From Pedobacter xixiisoli (GTDB taxonomy: Bacteria; Bacteroidota; Bacteroidia; Sphingobacteriales; Sphingobacteriaceae), in the NCBI RefSeq assembly GCF_900215335.1, contig NZ_OCMT01000001.1, positions 992,001 through 1,056,000 on the forward strand: a DNA stretch of 64,000 bases, in the 5' to 3' direction. Made by a program: the position numbers and the translations under genes. The notes beneath the pieces were generated by a model, which worked only from the letters and a program-made list of their open reading frames with translations, did no database searches and was not told the DNA's origin. Shown piece after piece: positions 44,066-52,734 of this stretch (position 1 is its first letter; every line of letters begins with the position of its first letter).

Positions 44066-44858
44066 AAGACAAGCCAATTTGAGGGGTGTAACCAATTTGA
44101 GGATGACTTTCTACTGCTATGTCTAAAATCCATTTTTGATAGTTTAAGCCAATACCAAAATATTGTTTGAAAGGCTTGGCACTCAATCCGCCGCGTAAAC
44201 TCAATAATTCGTAAAATTTATAATCAACACCTAATGCAACATCAAATTTGCGTTCTAAATCTTTGGAAACATTAATAGCTAATAATACTTTATTGGAAGG
44301 AGTATAGCTAGCTCCAAAATGAACAGCAGCTGGAATATAAGTCTCAACATTAGTGGCTTTATATTTTTGTGAAGAAGGATTGTTCACGAAAACTCCCAAG
44401 CCAATTTGCTTACTCAACGAATAATTTACTCCAGCGTCAACCGAAAAAGTTGTGGCGTTGCCATAATTGGTAATCTTAATTTGATGAATATTGGCTTTGA
44501 CACCTATAGCAAGGTCATCTCCAAATTTTTTCGCAAAACAAAAGCCAGCTTTAATTTCGTTGAACTCACTAATTCCATATCGATTGATGCTAAGGCCTGC
44601 GAAGTTATTGCCAAACGGATGTACGAATGCAAAGCTTTGTTCACTAAGCTCATCACCAAATAAATAGCGAGCGTAGTTTAAAGCAACCATTGAAGATTTT
44701 AAGCCTGTGATTCCAGCAGGATTGGCATTTAAACTCCAAACATCATTTACGGCAGCGCTGGCATTGGCCATAGCTTTAAGTCTAGCACCTTGGTTATATT
44801 GGGCAAGGGCATCCGTAAACAGAAAAGTTAGGATAAGGGTTAATAGATTTTTTGTCAT
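44055..44858 (-). CDS. PorV/PorQ-like outer-membrane protein
   Basis: This 267-residue protein has a signal peptide (TFLFTDALAQ). The mature start GARLKAMANASAAVNDVWSLNANPAGI is typical of the PorV/PorQ/FadL-like barrels (written here as ARLKAMANAS and NANPAGI). The rest alternates hydrophobic and polar residues as in a 14-strand-type barrel and ends in GLSYAL. PorV/PorQ proteins act in type IX secretion substrate handling, but many homologues have unknown roles. The 3' end overlaps the HHH-barrel start by 11 bases, so the two are translationally coupled and probably act together at the outer membrane. Confidence 0.75.
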   Translation of the reverse strand: MTKNLLTLILTFLFTDALAQYNQGARLKAMANASAAVNDVWSLNANPAGITGLKSSMVALNYARYLFGDELSEQSFAFVHPFGNNFAGLSINRYGISEFNEIKAGFCFAKKFGDDLAIGVKANIHQIKITNYGNATTFSVDAGVNYSLSKQIGLGVFVNNPSSQKYKATNVETYIPAAVHFGASYTPSNKVLLAINVSKDLERKFDVALGVDYKFYELLSLRGGLSAKPFKQYFGIGLNYQKWILDIAVESHPQIGYTPQIGLSYAL

Positions 44859-44935
44859 ACATAGCTTAGATACACCAATTTAAGGCATTGCAACTAAGCT
44901 TTGAAGAAAAATCAAAAGAAGTTTAGAGGTTTTAG

Positions 44936-45271
44936 CTATATCTCGTCGTTAAGTTTCAAAAGAAAACCCTTCAAACGTTCTAGCGAATCAATAATTTTTT
45001 GATTTTCCTTCACTTCACCACTGTTACTCTTCATGTGCTCTTTTGCTCCTTTTAGGGTAAAACCTTTATCATCTACTAAATGAAAAATAATCTTTAAGTT
45101 CTCGATATCTTCAGGGGTGAAAAGACGATTTCCTTTTTTGTTTTTCTTGGGTTTAAGAACTTCAAATTCCTTCTCGTAAAACCTAATCTGTGAAGCATTT
45201 ACATCAAACATTTCGGTCACTTCGCCCATGGTATAATACATTTTATTGATTTCTCTTTCTTTGTATGGCAT
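44936..45271 (-). CDS. MerR-family transcriptional regulator
   Basis: This 111-residue protein has an N-terminal winged helix (YYTMGEVTEMFDVNASQIRFYEKEF, seen as YYTMGEVTEMF then IRFYEKEFEVL) and RLFTPEDIENLKIIFHLVDD. A short coiled-coil helix follows, with no metal-binding Cys. It is shorter than metal-sensing MerR proteins, so the effector is unknown. It is transcribed divergently from alaS, 217 bases apart. Its targets could include the PorV/Q-HHH-comEC genes that follow it on the same strand after a 77-base gap; that is inference. Confidence 0.9.
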   Translation of the reverse strand: MPYKEREINKMYYTMGEVTEMFDVNASQIRFYEKEFEVLKPKKNKKGNRLFTPEDIENLKIIFHLVDDKGFTLKGAKEHMKSNSGEVKENQKIIDSLERLKGFLLKLNDEI

Positions 45272-45358
45272 GTTTGATACTGATTATTAAACGATTATAG
45301 AATTTACTTAAAGTGTTCAAATGTAAACTGATTTTAGCAGAAAACCACAATAAAATTA

Positions 45359-45366
45359 TAATTTTG
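45359..45366 (+). promoter_or_regulatory. Possible -7 element for alaS
   Basis: TAATTTTG matches TAnnTTTG exactly, about 120 bases upstream of the alaS start. The region from here to the ATG includes a block (about 45381-45411, CACAAAGAACACAAAG) and a perfect heptad array, so the leader would contain that array. Confidence 0.35.
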
Positions 45367-45442
45367 TTCCTCATTAAATTATTACCACTAAGACACAAAG
45401 AACACAAAGGGATTTTGGTTAAGACGATGGGATTGTTAATTC

Positions 45443-45480
45443 CCTAAAACCTAAAACCTAAAACCTAAAACCTAATACCT
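45443..45480 (+). repeat. Heptad array (CCTAAAA) upstream of alaS
   Basis: Four perfect CCTAAAA units are followed by one CCTAATA and a partial unit, ending 8 bases before the alaS ATG. It is the purest of the five heptad arrays in the window. It could form part of the 5' leader of alaS and is a candidate for slippage-based length variation. Confidence 0.85.
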
Positions 45481-45488
45481 TATAAAAA

Positions 45489-48122
45489 ATGACAGCAAAA
45501 GAAATAAGACAGACCTTTTTGGAGTTTTTCAAAAGCAAACAACATCATATTGTACCCTCAGCGCCAATTGTGGTTAAAAATGATCCAACATTGATGTTTA
45601 CCAATGCCGGAATGAACCAATTTAAAGATTTGTTTTTAGGTGAAGCGGCTGTAAAATATCCACGTGTGGTGGATACGCAACGTTGTTTACGGGTTTCGGG
45701 TAAACATAACGATTTGGAGGAAGTTGGTATTGATACTTATCACCACACCATGTTCGAAATGTTGGGCAACTGGAGTTTTGGCGATTATTTCAAAAAAGAA
45801 GCGATTGCGTGGAGTTGGGAGCTATTAACTGAAGTTTACAAAATTCCTAAAGACCAATTGTACGTTTCTGTTTTTGAGGGCGATGAAAAAGAAGGCTTGC
45901 CAATGGATACCGAAGCATTTGAGCTTTGGAAGCAATTTGTACCAGAAGAACGTATCGTTTTAGGTAATAAGAAAGATAATTTTTGGGAAATGGGAGATAC
46001 GGGCCCTTGTGGTCCGTGCTCTGAAATTCACGTAGACTGCCGTACCGCTGAAGAGCGTGCCGATGGAAAAGGAAAATCTTTGGTGAATGCAGACCATCCT
46101 CAGGTAATTGAGATTTGGAACAACGTATTTATGCAGTTTAACCGCTTAAAAGACGGTTCTTTAAATCCACTTCCGGCACAACACGTAGATACGGGGATGG
46201 GTTTTGAGCGTTTGGTGCGTGTATTGCAAGGTAAAACTTCAAACTATGATACTGACGTTTTTCAACCGTTGATCAATTTTATTGCAGAAAAATCTGGATT
46301 TGAATATGTAGGTAGCGCCGAACCTGGAGAAAAAGGTTGGAACGAAGCGGTGGCAATGCGTGTAATGGCAGACCACATTCGTGCTATTTCTTTCGTAATT
46401 GCTGATGGTCAGTTACCTTCTAACAATAAAGCTGGTTACGTAATTCGTCGTATTTTACGTAGAGCGGTGCGTTATGCTTATACTTTCCTGAACTTAAAAG
46501 AACCATTCTTAAATCAGTTAGTTCCAGTATTAGCAGAGCAATTTAATGGTGTATTTGATGAGTTATACTTGCAAAAAGATTTTGTGCAAAAAGTAGTTTT
46601 AGAGGAAGAAGTTTCTTTCTTGAGGACTTTGGCTACGGGTATCCAGCGCTTCGAAAAATACGAAGGCGGTAAAATCATTGATGGTAATTTCGCTTTTGAG
46701 TTATATGATACTTTCGGTTTTCCGATAGATTTAACCGATTTGATGGCTCGCGAAAAGGGACTTTCAGTAGATATGGAAGGCTTTAACAAAGCCTTAGAAG
46801 AACAGAAAAATCGTTCTCGTGCAGCAACAGCTATCGATACTGGAGACTGGGTGATCGTTAACGAAGACAGAGAAACTGAATTTGTAGGTTACGATTTATC
46901 AGAGATAGAAACTGAAATTGTTAAGTATAGAAAAGTAACAGCTAAAGGTAAAGAGCAATATCAAATTGTGTTGGCTCAAACGCCTTTCTATGCAGAAAGT
47001 GGTGGTCAGGTTGGTGATACAGGTAGGTTGGAAGACCACAGCAGACAATTTTGGGTGGAAATTACCGACACTAAAAAAGAAAACGGTGTAACTGTACACT
47101 TCACAGATACTTTGCCAGCAGATTTAGAAGGCAAGTTTTGGGCTGTTATCGATGAAGAAAAACGTAAAGCTTCAGAAAACAATCACTCGGCTACGCACTT
47201 ATTACATGCGGCAATGAAGCAAGTTTTAGGTACGCATGTCAATCAAAAAGGTAGTTTGGTGAATTCGGATTACCTGCGTTTCGATTTTTCTCACTTCGCT
47301 AAAGTAACTGATGATGAATTGAACCAGATCGAAGATATCGTTAATGAGAAAATCAGAGAGAATATCCTATTAAAAGAACAAAGAAATGTGCCATATCAAG
47401 AAGCAATTGATAGTGGTGTAACCGCTTTGTTTGGCGAAAAATATGGTGATTTTGTTCGTGTAATCACTTTTGATGACCATTTTTCGAAAGAGCTTTGCGG
47501 CGGAACTCACGTAAAAGCTACAGGTCAAATTGGTTTCTTTAAGTTAACTTCTGAATCTGCGGTTGCGGCAGGTGTACGTAGGATAGAAGCGATTACTGGC
47601 GAACGTTCTGCTGCTGTGATTCGAGAGCACTTCGATTTAGTGAAGAACTTGAATGCCTTATTGAACAATCCTAAAGATTTTGTTTCTGCCTTAGGTAAGA
47701 TCATAGATGATAACAGTGCCCTAAAAAAAGAGATTGAAAAAAGTATCACTGAAAGAGCGGTTGCTTTAAGAACTGATTTAGAAGCACAAATACAAAATAT
47801 TGATGGCGTGAACTTTATTGCAACTACTGTTGATTTGCCAAATGCTGATGCTGTGAAAACTTTAGCTTATGCTGTAAAAGGTGCTGTGCAGAATTTATTC
47901 TTAGTGTTAGGTGTGGTGGTAGATGGCAAGCCTCAACTTACCATAGCTATTGATGACGAATTGGTAAAAGAAAAAGGCTACAATGCAGGGCAGATTGTGA
48001 GAGAATTAGCTAAAGAAATACAAGGTGGTGGCGGTGGTCAACCTTTCTATGCAACTGCTGGCGGTAAAGATGCCGCTGGTTTGGATAGAGCGATTGAGAA
48101 AGCGAAATCATTTTTGAAGTAA
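45489..48122 (+). CDS. alaS: Alanyl-tRNA synthetase
   Basis: This 877-residue enzyme has all class II AlaRS parts. The aminoacylation domain contains FTNAGMNQFKDLFLG, GDTGPCGPCSEIH and FERLVRVLQGKTSNYDTDVF. The editing domain has zinc-site motifs HSATHLLHAAMKQ and CGGTHVKATGQIGFF. The C-terminal C-Ala domain ends with GGGGGQPFYATAGGKD. Length matches the family. The ATG at 45489 is fixed by the conserved start TAKEIRQTFLEFFKSKQHH. A terminator follows at 48133-48196. Confidence 0.97.
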   Translation: MTAKEIRQTFLEFFKSKQHHIVPSAPIVVKNDPTLMFTNAGMNQFKDLFLGEAAVKYPRVVDTQRCLRVSGKHNDLEEVGIDTYHHTMFEMLGNWSFGDYFKKEAIAWSWELLTEVYKIPKDQLYVSVFEGDEKEGLPMDTEAFELWKQFVPEERIVLGNKKDNFWEMGDTGPCGPCSEIHVDCRTAEERADGKGKSLVNADHPQVIEIWNNVFMQFNRLKDGSLNPLPAQHVDTGMGFERLVRVLQGKTSNYDTDVFQPLINFIAEKSGFEYVGSAEPGEKGWNEAVAMRVMADHIRAISFVIADGQLPSNNKAGYVIRRILRRAVRYAYTFLNLKEPFLNQLVPVLAEQFNGVFDELYLQKDFVQKVVLEEEVSFLRTLATGIQRFEKYEGGKIIDGNFAFELYDTFGFPIDLTDLMAREKGLSVDMEGFNKALEEQKNRSRAATAIDTGDWVIVNEDRETEFVGYDLSEIETEIVKYRKVTAKGKEQYQIVLAQTPFYAESGGQVGDTGRLEDHSRQFWVEITDTKKENGVTVHFTDTLPADLEGKFWAVIDEEKRKASENNHSATHLLHAAMKQVLGTHVNQKGSLVNSDYLRFDFSHFAKVTDDELNQIEDIVNEKIRENILLKEQRNVPYQEAIDSGVTALFGEKYGDFVRVITFDDHFSKELCGGTHVKATGQIGFFKLTSESAVAAGVRRIEAITGERSAAVIREHFDLVKNLNALLNNPKDFVSALGKIIDDNSALKKEIEKSITERAVALRTDLEAQIQNIDGVNFIATTVDLPNADAVKTLAYAVKGAVQNLFLVLGVVVDGKPQLTIAIDDELVKEKGYNAGQIVRELAKEIQGGGGGQPFYATAGGKDAAGLDRAIEKAKSFLK

Positions 48123-48132
48123 AAAACACGGA

Positions 48133-48196
48133 AATTGTAGCATTTTATCTTTTCTAGTCGTATTGTAAAAGTAGAAAGCGCTACAATTTTTTTTTG
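48133..48196 (+). terminator. Terminator of alaS
   Basis: AAATTGTAGC (48133-48142) pairs exactly with GCTACAATTT (48181-48190). Inner TTTCTA/TAGAAA pairing is possible, and a run of nine to ten Ts follows. It lies 10 bases after the alaS stop. Confidence 0.85.
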
Positions 48197-48228
48197 TTAC
48201 ATCACCATTAAATAAACGAACACATTAA

Positions 48229-48777
48229 ATGAAAAAAAATCTATTAACACTAATATTATCATTCTCGGTAATATCAGTTTTTGCTCAAAAAGATAGCACA
48301 AAAGTAACTGATAGAACAGTTGGAAGAAATGAAATTAGACTTAACTTGTTAAACACTATCATTGGCATACCAGAAATAAGCTATGAGCGAATATTTAACG
48401 ATAACAGTGGCGCTGGTCTGTCTATTTTGTTTGGGATAGATGACAATACAGATTATAAACTTGGAGCAATACCTTACTACAGAGTTTATTTTGGAAATAA
48501 TAACAAAATGGGTACAGGTTTTTTCATCGAAGCAAATGCTGCAGTGATGCAGGTTGAAGATGATAGGATTTATCTAACCGATCCTAACGGTTATGCTTAT
48601 TCATATAGAGAGACTAATGTGACTAGCTTTGGTTTAGGTGCTGCTGCCGGAGGTAAATTTCTTACCAAAAACGGATTTGTAGGAGAGGTTTACTTGGGTG
48701 CTGGTCGTTTTTTCAATAAGAAGAATTATGTAGAAGCTTACCCGAGAATAGGTATTACCATTGGTAAAAGATTTTAA
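48229..48777 (+). CDS. Small outer-membrane barrel-like protein (DUF3575-like)
   Basis: This 182-residue protein has a signal peptide (LILSFSVISVFAQ). The mature protein has NEIRLNLLNTIIGIPEISYERIF and alternating beta-strands ending in RIGITIGKRF, which suggests a small eight-strand barrel related to DUF3575. Gly-rich turns (GLGAAAGGKF) support this. Function unknown; members are envelope proteins. It is a single gene between the alaS terminator and a 23-bp palindromic terminator that overlaps its stop codon. Confidence 0.72.
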   Translation: MKKNLLTLILSFSVISVFAQKDSTKVTDRTVGRNEIRLNLLNTIIGIPEISYERIFNDNSGAGLSILFGIDDNTDYKLGAIPYYRVYFGNNNKMGTGFFIEANAAVMQVEDDRIYLTDPNGYAYSYRETNVTSFGLGAAAGGKFLTKNGFVGEVYLGAGRFFNKKNYVEAYPRIGITIGKRF

Positions 48778-48821
48778 AACTACAAAGCCCCGATAATTTC
48801 GGGGCTTTGTAGTTTTAAAAT
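48771..48821. terminator. Long palindrome, copy A (bidirectional terminator)
   Basis: A perfect stem of about 23 bp (48771-48793 with 48799-48821) and a 5-base loop TAATT. The core arm AAAACTACAAAGCCCCGA recurs exactly at 59563-59580. It overlaps the stop of the barrel gene and lies beyond the stop of the convergent 412-residue gene. T-runs flank it on both strands, so it can terminate both transcripts. Confidence 0.85.
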
Positions 48822-48857
48822 TTAAGTGTATTTCATTACTGGTAACTGAAAATAAGG

Positions 48858-50096
48858 TTAAGACTGTTTGCTATATTTAATTTCTACATTACCATTAATT
48901 GGATTGTTATTAAAATCGACACCGCTATAAACTCCCGAAAAATCGTTTTCAGGTTTAATTAAGTAGTACATTTTAATGTATATGCTGACTTTTTGTATGT
49001 ATGAAACCCCTAATACTTCAAAATCTAAATATGCATTTTGTCCTCTATTAATTAATTTAACAATATCATTTTCAATAATTACATCTGGGTTTTTGCTTGA
49101 GATATTGTAATTAAGGGAATCAATACTGAGTTCGAGCGTATGAAAATCCTCACTATCACCGTGAAACTTAAATTGGTAGTCTCCTGATAAATTGGAGAAC
49201 AAGGAAGCGAACGGGCTTGTATTCGAAATTTTTGAAGAAATGCTTGGTAAATGACTTTCAATAATAATTCGTTTCCCCTTAAGTTCTTGTGTAAGCAAAG
49301 GATTGATTTGACGGGTAGAAAATTCATTTTCCATTTCTGTCTTACTGGCGAACTTTTTTAAGATGATCTTGCCAGCAATAGTTCTGTTATATTTATCAAA
49401 CCCAGAGTACGTACCTATTAAGTAATTTCTCTCTGTAGAAGTAGATTTTCCGACAAAAAAAACAAAGTTTGCACCTTCTTTTTTTATATTATTTGAAACG
49501 TATTTGGTATGCATAAACATTAAATCTTCGCTTATTTTAATGTCGCCATAAAAAACATATTCTGATTTGATGTCGTTTTCATCAAAATAAACAAAGCGAA
49601 ATTCCATATTACTCCAATTGTTGTAAATTGTTAGTTTTCCTTTGTTCATTTTTTGATCTTCACCGTAGTAATAGCAACAATAATAGAAATCCTCATTAGA
49701 TTGCGCAGTTTCAATAAGTGCAAGCTGTGCTTTCATTTCTAGTTCATCAAAAATTTCATTTTCTAGAAAGGATTCTATCCTGTCGTAATTCAAGTAGTTC
49801 AAAAAAGCATATTTGTATTCTCTGTTGAGTCTAATGATTGGTTTCCCTTGTTTTAACTCTCTGTTTTTAGTGTATAGGTATTTTCCATTGATGTATCCTT
49901 TCGTTATTTGTTCAAATTCATTTTTTAAACTAGGCTTTAAAGGATCGTAATTTGCAAAGCCAAACAGTTGCGAGTCGCTGATGAAATCCACTTTGTGTTT
50001 ATTGTTAAACTTATTCATAATCGCTTTTAGCAACTTATCAAAGCAATATTTGGAGAGAATTAATTGGTCCGATACTAATGTTTTATCGTTTTCCAT
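48858..50096 (-). CDS. Uncharacterised 412-residue protein with internal beta repeats
   Basis: I do not recognise the family. There is no signal peptide or TM helix. The first 130 residues look helical and polar. Residues about 135-412 are beta-rich and contain a loose repeat: GTYSGFDKYNRTIAGKIIL at about 228-246 and GVYSGVDFNNNPINGNVEI at about 388-406. A weaker copy lies near 304 (SGDYQFKFHGDS). This spacing resembles lipocalin-like C-terminal modules seen on some effector or sensor proteins, but that is inference. It is transcribed divergently from the TonB-dependent receptor gene (110-base gap). Base composition is AT-rich like the neighbours. Confidence 0.8.
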   Translation of the reverse strand: MENDKTLVSDQLILSKYCFDKLLKAIMNKFNNKHKVDFISDSQLFGFANYDPLKPSLKNEFEQITKGYINGKYLYTKNRELKQGKPIIRLNREYKYAFLNYLNYDRIESFLENEIFDELEMKAQLALIETAQSNEDFYYCCYYYGEDQKMNKGKLTIYNNWSNMEFRFVYFDENDIKSEYVFYGDIKISEDLMFMHTKYVSNNIKKEGANFVFFVGKSTSTERNYLIGTYSGFDKYNRTIAGKIILKKFASKTEMENEFSTRQINPLLTQELKGKRIIIESHLPSISSKISNTSPFASLFSNLSGDYQFKFHGDSEDFHTLELSIDSLNYNISSKNPDVIIENDIVKLINRGQNAYLDFEVLGVSYIQKVSIYIKMYYLIKPENDFSGVYSGVDFNNNPINGNVEIKYSKQS

Positions 50097-50206
50097 TGTT
50101 TTCTTGTTTTTGTCATAGGAAATATTTGTTAGGTATAAAGTAATCGTAAAAAAAAAGATTAGTTAACAATTACAATAGCTTTAATTTAAAATTAATCTAT
50201 TGTAAA

Positions 50207-52558
50207 ATGAAAAAAATCACAATTCTCTTATTCTTAATTTTTCCAATTGTTCTCTTCGGACAGAGGGCTATCAAAGGAAATGTAAAAGGAGCCGATGGCA
50301 ATTTAATTGGTGTATCAATAAGTACAAAAGATAATAGCCAAGGTACACTTACAGATTCACAGGGAAATTTTAAACTCACAGTCTCTGATAAAGCTACAAC
50401 ACTAGTGTTTACCTTTTTGGGATATGTTACCAAGGAAGTGGTACTTGATCAAGAAAAAGAATATCAGGTTTTTCTAGATAAGGAAACAAAACAGTTAAAA
50501 GAAGTAGCTGTTAAAGGCTTCTCTGGAGTTATTGGTCAGGCAAGACGTAGATTAGAATCTGTCCAGTCTGTACCAGAATCTGTAGTTACACTTACCTCCC
50601 AAGAAATAGAATCAAAGGGAATTGTGAACGTCCAAACTTTTGCAAACACGATTCCTAACGTGAACTTCACCACTTCGCAAGGGGTTGGAAATAATTTTAT
50701 TACCGTTAGAGGGATTTCCCATATAAGAAATGGAGAATCGCCGATAGCATTTGTGATAGATGGTGTTACCTTGCCAGACGCTAATTTAATTAATCAAGAA
50801 TTGTTTGATTTGGCGATGATAGAAATTGTTAAGGGACCACAAGGTGCATTGTATGGTAAAAATGCGATAGCAGGAGCAATTAACATTACTACAAACCAGC
50901 CTACCAATGACTTTAGTAACAAAATTTCTTTGGGCTACGGCAGTGGAAATTTATTTAAAACGCAGCTTTCTTTTTCTGGCCCCATTATGAAAGATAAGTT
51001 GTTTTATAGGGTTTCTGGTTCTTATAGAAAAGGAGATGGTGTAATTAAAAACACCTATTTAAATAAGCCTGTAGATTATATTGAAGATTTATCGTTGAGA
51101 GCCCAAATAAAAGCCAACCTGTCGAATAAAATAAATGCAACAGCGACGGGACAAATAATTAATACAAAAGCTGGTGCAACGTATTATGCAGCTGGGGTTA
51201 CAACTCCTAATTTTGGGGCAGATGATTTTAATAACCAAGCAGTTATTGCCGACCAATTTGGAACTTCGAAATTGAAAGGGAATTATGGAAATTTAAAGGT
51301 GAATTTTGATTTAGAAGGAGTAACACTTACATCATCCACAACTTACAACAAAAGCGACAGAAATCACACAGGTGATTTAGATTTTACCTCTGCCGATATT
51401 CTTAGGCAATTTCAAAATAGTGACTCTAAAACTTTCAATCAGGAAATCAAATTAAGCTCGAAAAATAAAGAAACTACCAAGTTAACATGGGATTTAGGGG
51501 CATTCTACCAAAACTCTGCAAAATTATTGTATACTCAAGCAACTGCTGATTTTGGTTTTTTTGCCCCTCCTTACGCCCCAACAGGAGCTCAATCTACTTT
51601 GGCAGTTTCCGATTTTACCAATACTTATTCAACACTTGCAGCTTTTGGTTTTGTAGACTATAAAGTGACGGATAAATTTACAGTTTCTGCTGGTCTTCGT
51701 TACGACAACGATCATATTAAACAAGATAACAGAACCCTTAATACCAAGCCAGATAAAACCGATTCGCAGTTACAGCCGAAATTATCTCTGTCTTTAAAAG
51801 CTACAGAAAATATGTTGCTGTACACAAACTATGGGCGAGGTTATAGAAGTGGCGGATTTAATCAGGCAAATACCGTACGTTTTAACGAAGGTTACGAAGC
51901 AGAAATCACCAATAACTATGAGTTTGGTATCAAGAATAGTTTTCTGAACAACCGTATCATTTTAAACCTATCTACTTACTATATCGATTTTAAAAATCAG
52001 CAACAATACGCCCTGCTAATTAATGGGTCTGGAAATATATTGATAGGAAATTTTAATTTTCCAAAAAGCGAATCGTATGGTTTTGAAGCAGATTTTAAGA
52101 TAAGAGCAACAAATTACTTAGATATTTTAGCTAGTTATGGACTTAGTAAATCGATCATTCTAGAAGGAACATCAACCTATAGCGTGGGAGCCAATAACTC
52201 TTTTAATGTTGCAAAAAAGAATACGCCATTGGTTCCTCAAAATAGTTATGTTCTAGCGCTAGAATCTAATTTCAATTTAACAAAGAAAGTATCTTTCAAT
52301 GGTAATCTTACCTTGAGGGGAACTGGCAAAATCTATTGGCATGAAGATAACCGAGCAATATCATCCGCTTACAATCTTCTTAGCTCAAAAGTTGGGATAG
52401 CCGTTAATGGTTTTGCGGTAAACGTGTTTGGAAATAACATCTTAAATCAAAAATACATCACAGAATATTTCGGACAGGATTTTTCTAATGGCTCTGGAGA
52501 TTTAGCTTGGAAGGGACAACCTGCTGTTTTTGGAGTTGATTTCAGTTATAAATTTTAG
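50207..52558 (+). CDS. TonB-dependent receptor
   Basis: This 783-residue protein has a signal peptide (LLFLIFPIVLFGQ) and a carboxypeptidase-regulatory-like domain (about 20-95, AIKGNVKGADGNLIGVSI). The plug domain spans about 110-235, with FITVRGISHIRNGESPIAF and KGPQGALYGKNAIAGAINI. A 22-strand-type barrel ends in AVFGVDFSYKF. The plug and barrel motifs are of the siderophore/small-molecule type rather than SusC, and no SusD is present. It lies upstream of the hydantoinase genes on the same strand and probably imports their substrate or a precursor; that link is inferred from position only. Confidence 0.93.
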   Translation: MKKITILLFLIFPIVLFGQRAIKGNVKGADGNLIGVSISTKDNSQGTLTDSQGNFKLTVSDKATTLVFTFLGYVTKEVVLDQEKEYQVFLDKETKQLKEVAVKGFSGVIGQARRRLESVQSVPESVVTLTSQEIESKGIVNVQTFANTIPNVNFTTSQGVGNNFITVRGISHIRNGESPIAFVIDGVTLPDANLINQELFDLAMIEIVKGPQGALYGKNAIAGAINITTNQPTNDFSNKISLGYGSGNLFKTQLSFSGPIMKDKLFYRVSGSYRKGDGVIKNTYLNKPVDYIEDLSLRAQIKANLSNKINATATGQIINTKAGATYYAAGVTTPNFGADDFNNQAVIADQFGTSKLKGNYGNLKVNFDLEGVTLTSSTTYNKSDRNHTGDLDFTSADILRQFQNSDSKTFNQEIKLSSKNKETTKLTWDLGAFYQNSAKLLYTQATADFGFFAPPYAPTGAQSTLAVSDFTNTYSTLAAFGFVDYKVTDKFTVSAGLRYDNDHIKQDNRTLNTKPDKTDSQLQPKLSLSLKATENMLLYTNYGRGYRSGGFNQANTVRFNEGYEAEITNNYEFGIKNSFLNNRIILNLSTYYIDFKNQQQYALLINGSGNILIGNFNFPKSESYGFEADFKIRATNYLDILASYGLSKSIILEGTSTYSVGANNSFNVAKKNTPLVPQNSYVLALESNFNLTKKVSFNGNLTLRGTGKIYWHEDNRAISSAYNLLSSKVGIAVNGFAVNVFGNNILNQKYITEYFGQDFSNGSGDLAWKGQPAVFGVDFSYKF

Positions 52559-52627
52559 TTGAAGAAGCGTATTGAAATCAATGTTTTTCAAATAGCCAAT
52601 TTGATTTAAAAACATTCAAAAAATAAC

Positions 52628-52669
52628 GATTACCATATACTGATTGATGCGTAAAAGTATATGGTAATC
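52628..52669. promoter_or_regulatory. 14-bp perfect inverted repeat between the TonB receptor and hyuA
   Basis: GATTACCATATACT (52628-52641) pairs exactly with 52656-52669, with a 14-base loop. No T-run follows, so it is a poor terminator. Position (70 bases after the receptor gene, 65 bases before hyuA) suits an operator or an mRNA-stabilising hairpin that separates expression of the two parts. Confidence 0.5.
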
Positions 52670-52734
52670 TGTTCTATAGCATTTAATCGCTTATCAATGA
52701 TTGAAGCTATCAAGTAAATGATTAATAAATAAAT

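Noticed and set aside
45443-45480. CCTAAAA array considered as a telomere-like end or CRISPR-type repeat
   Set aside because: Five units only, in the middle of a chromosomal region, no spacers, and part of the heptad pattern seen at other loci.
50207-52558. TonB receptor considered as a SusC of a glycan-utilisation locus
   Set aside because: No SusD gene, no glycoside hydrolases, and a length of 783 residues is short for SusC.
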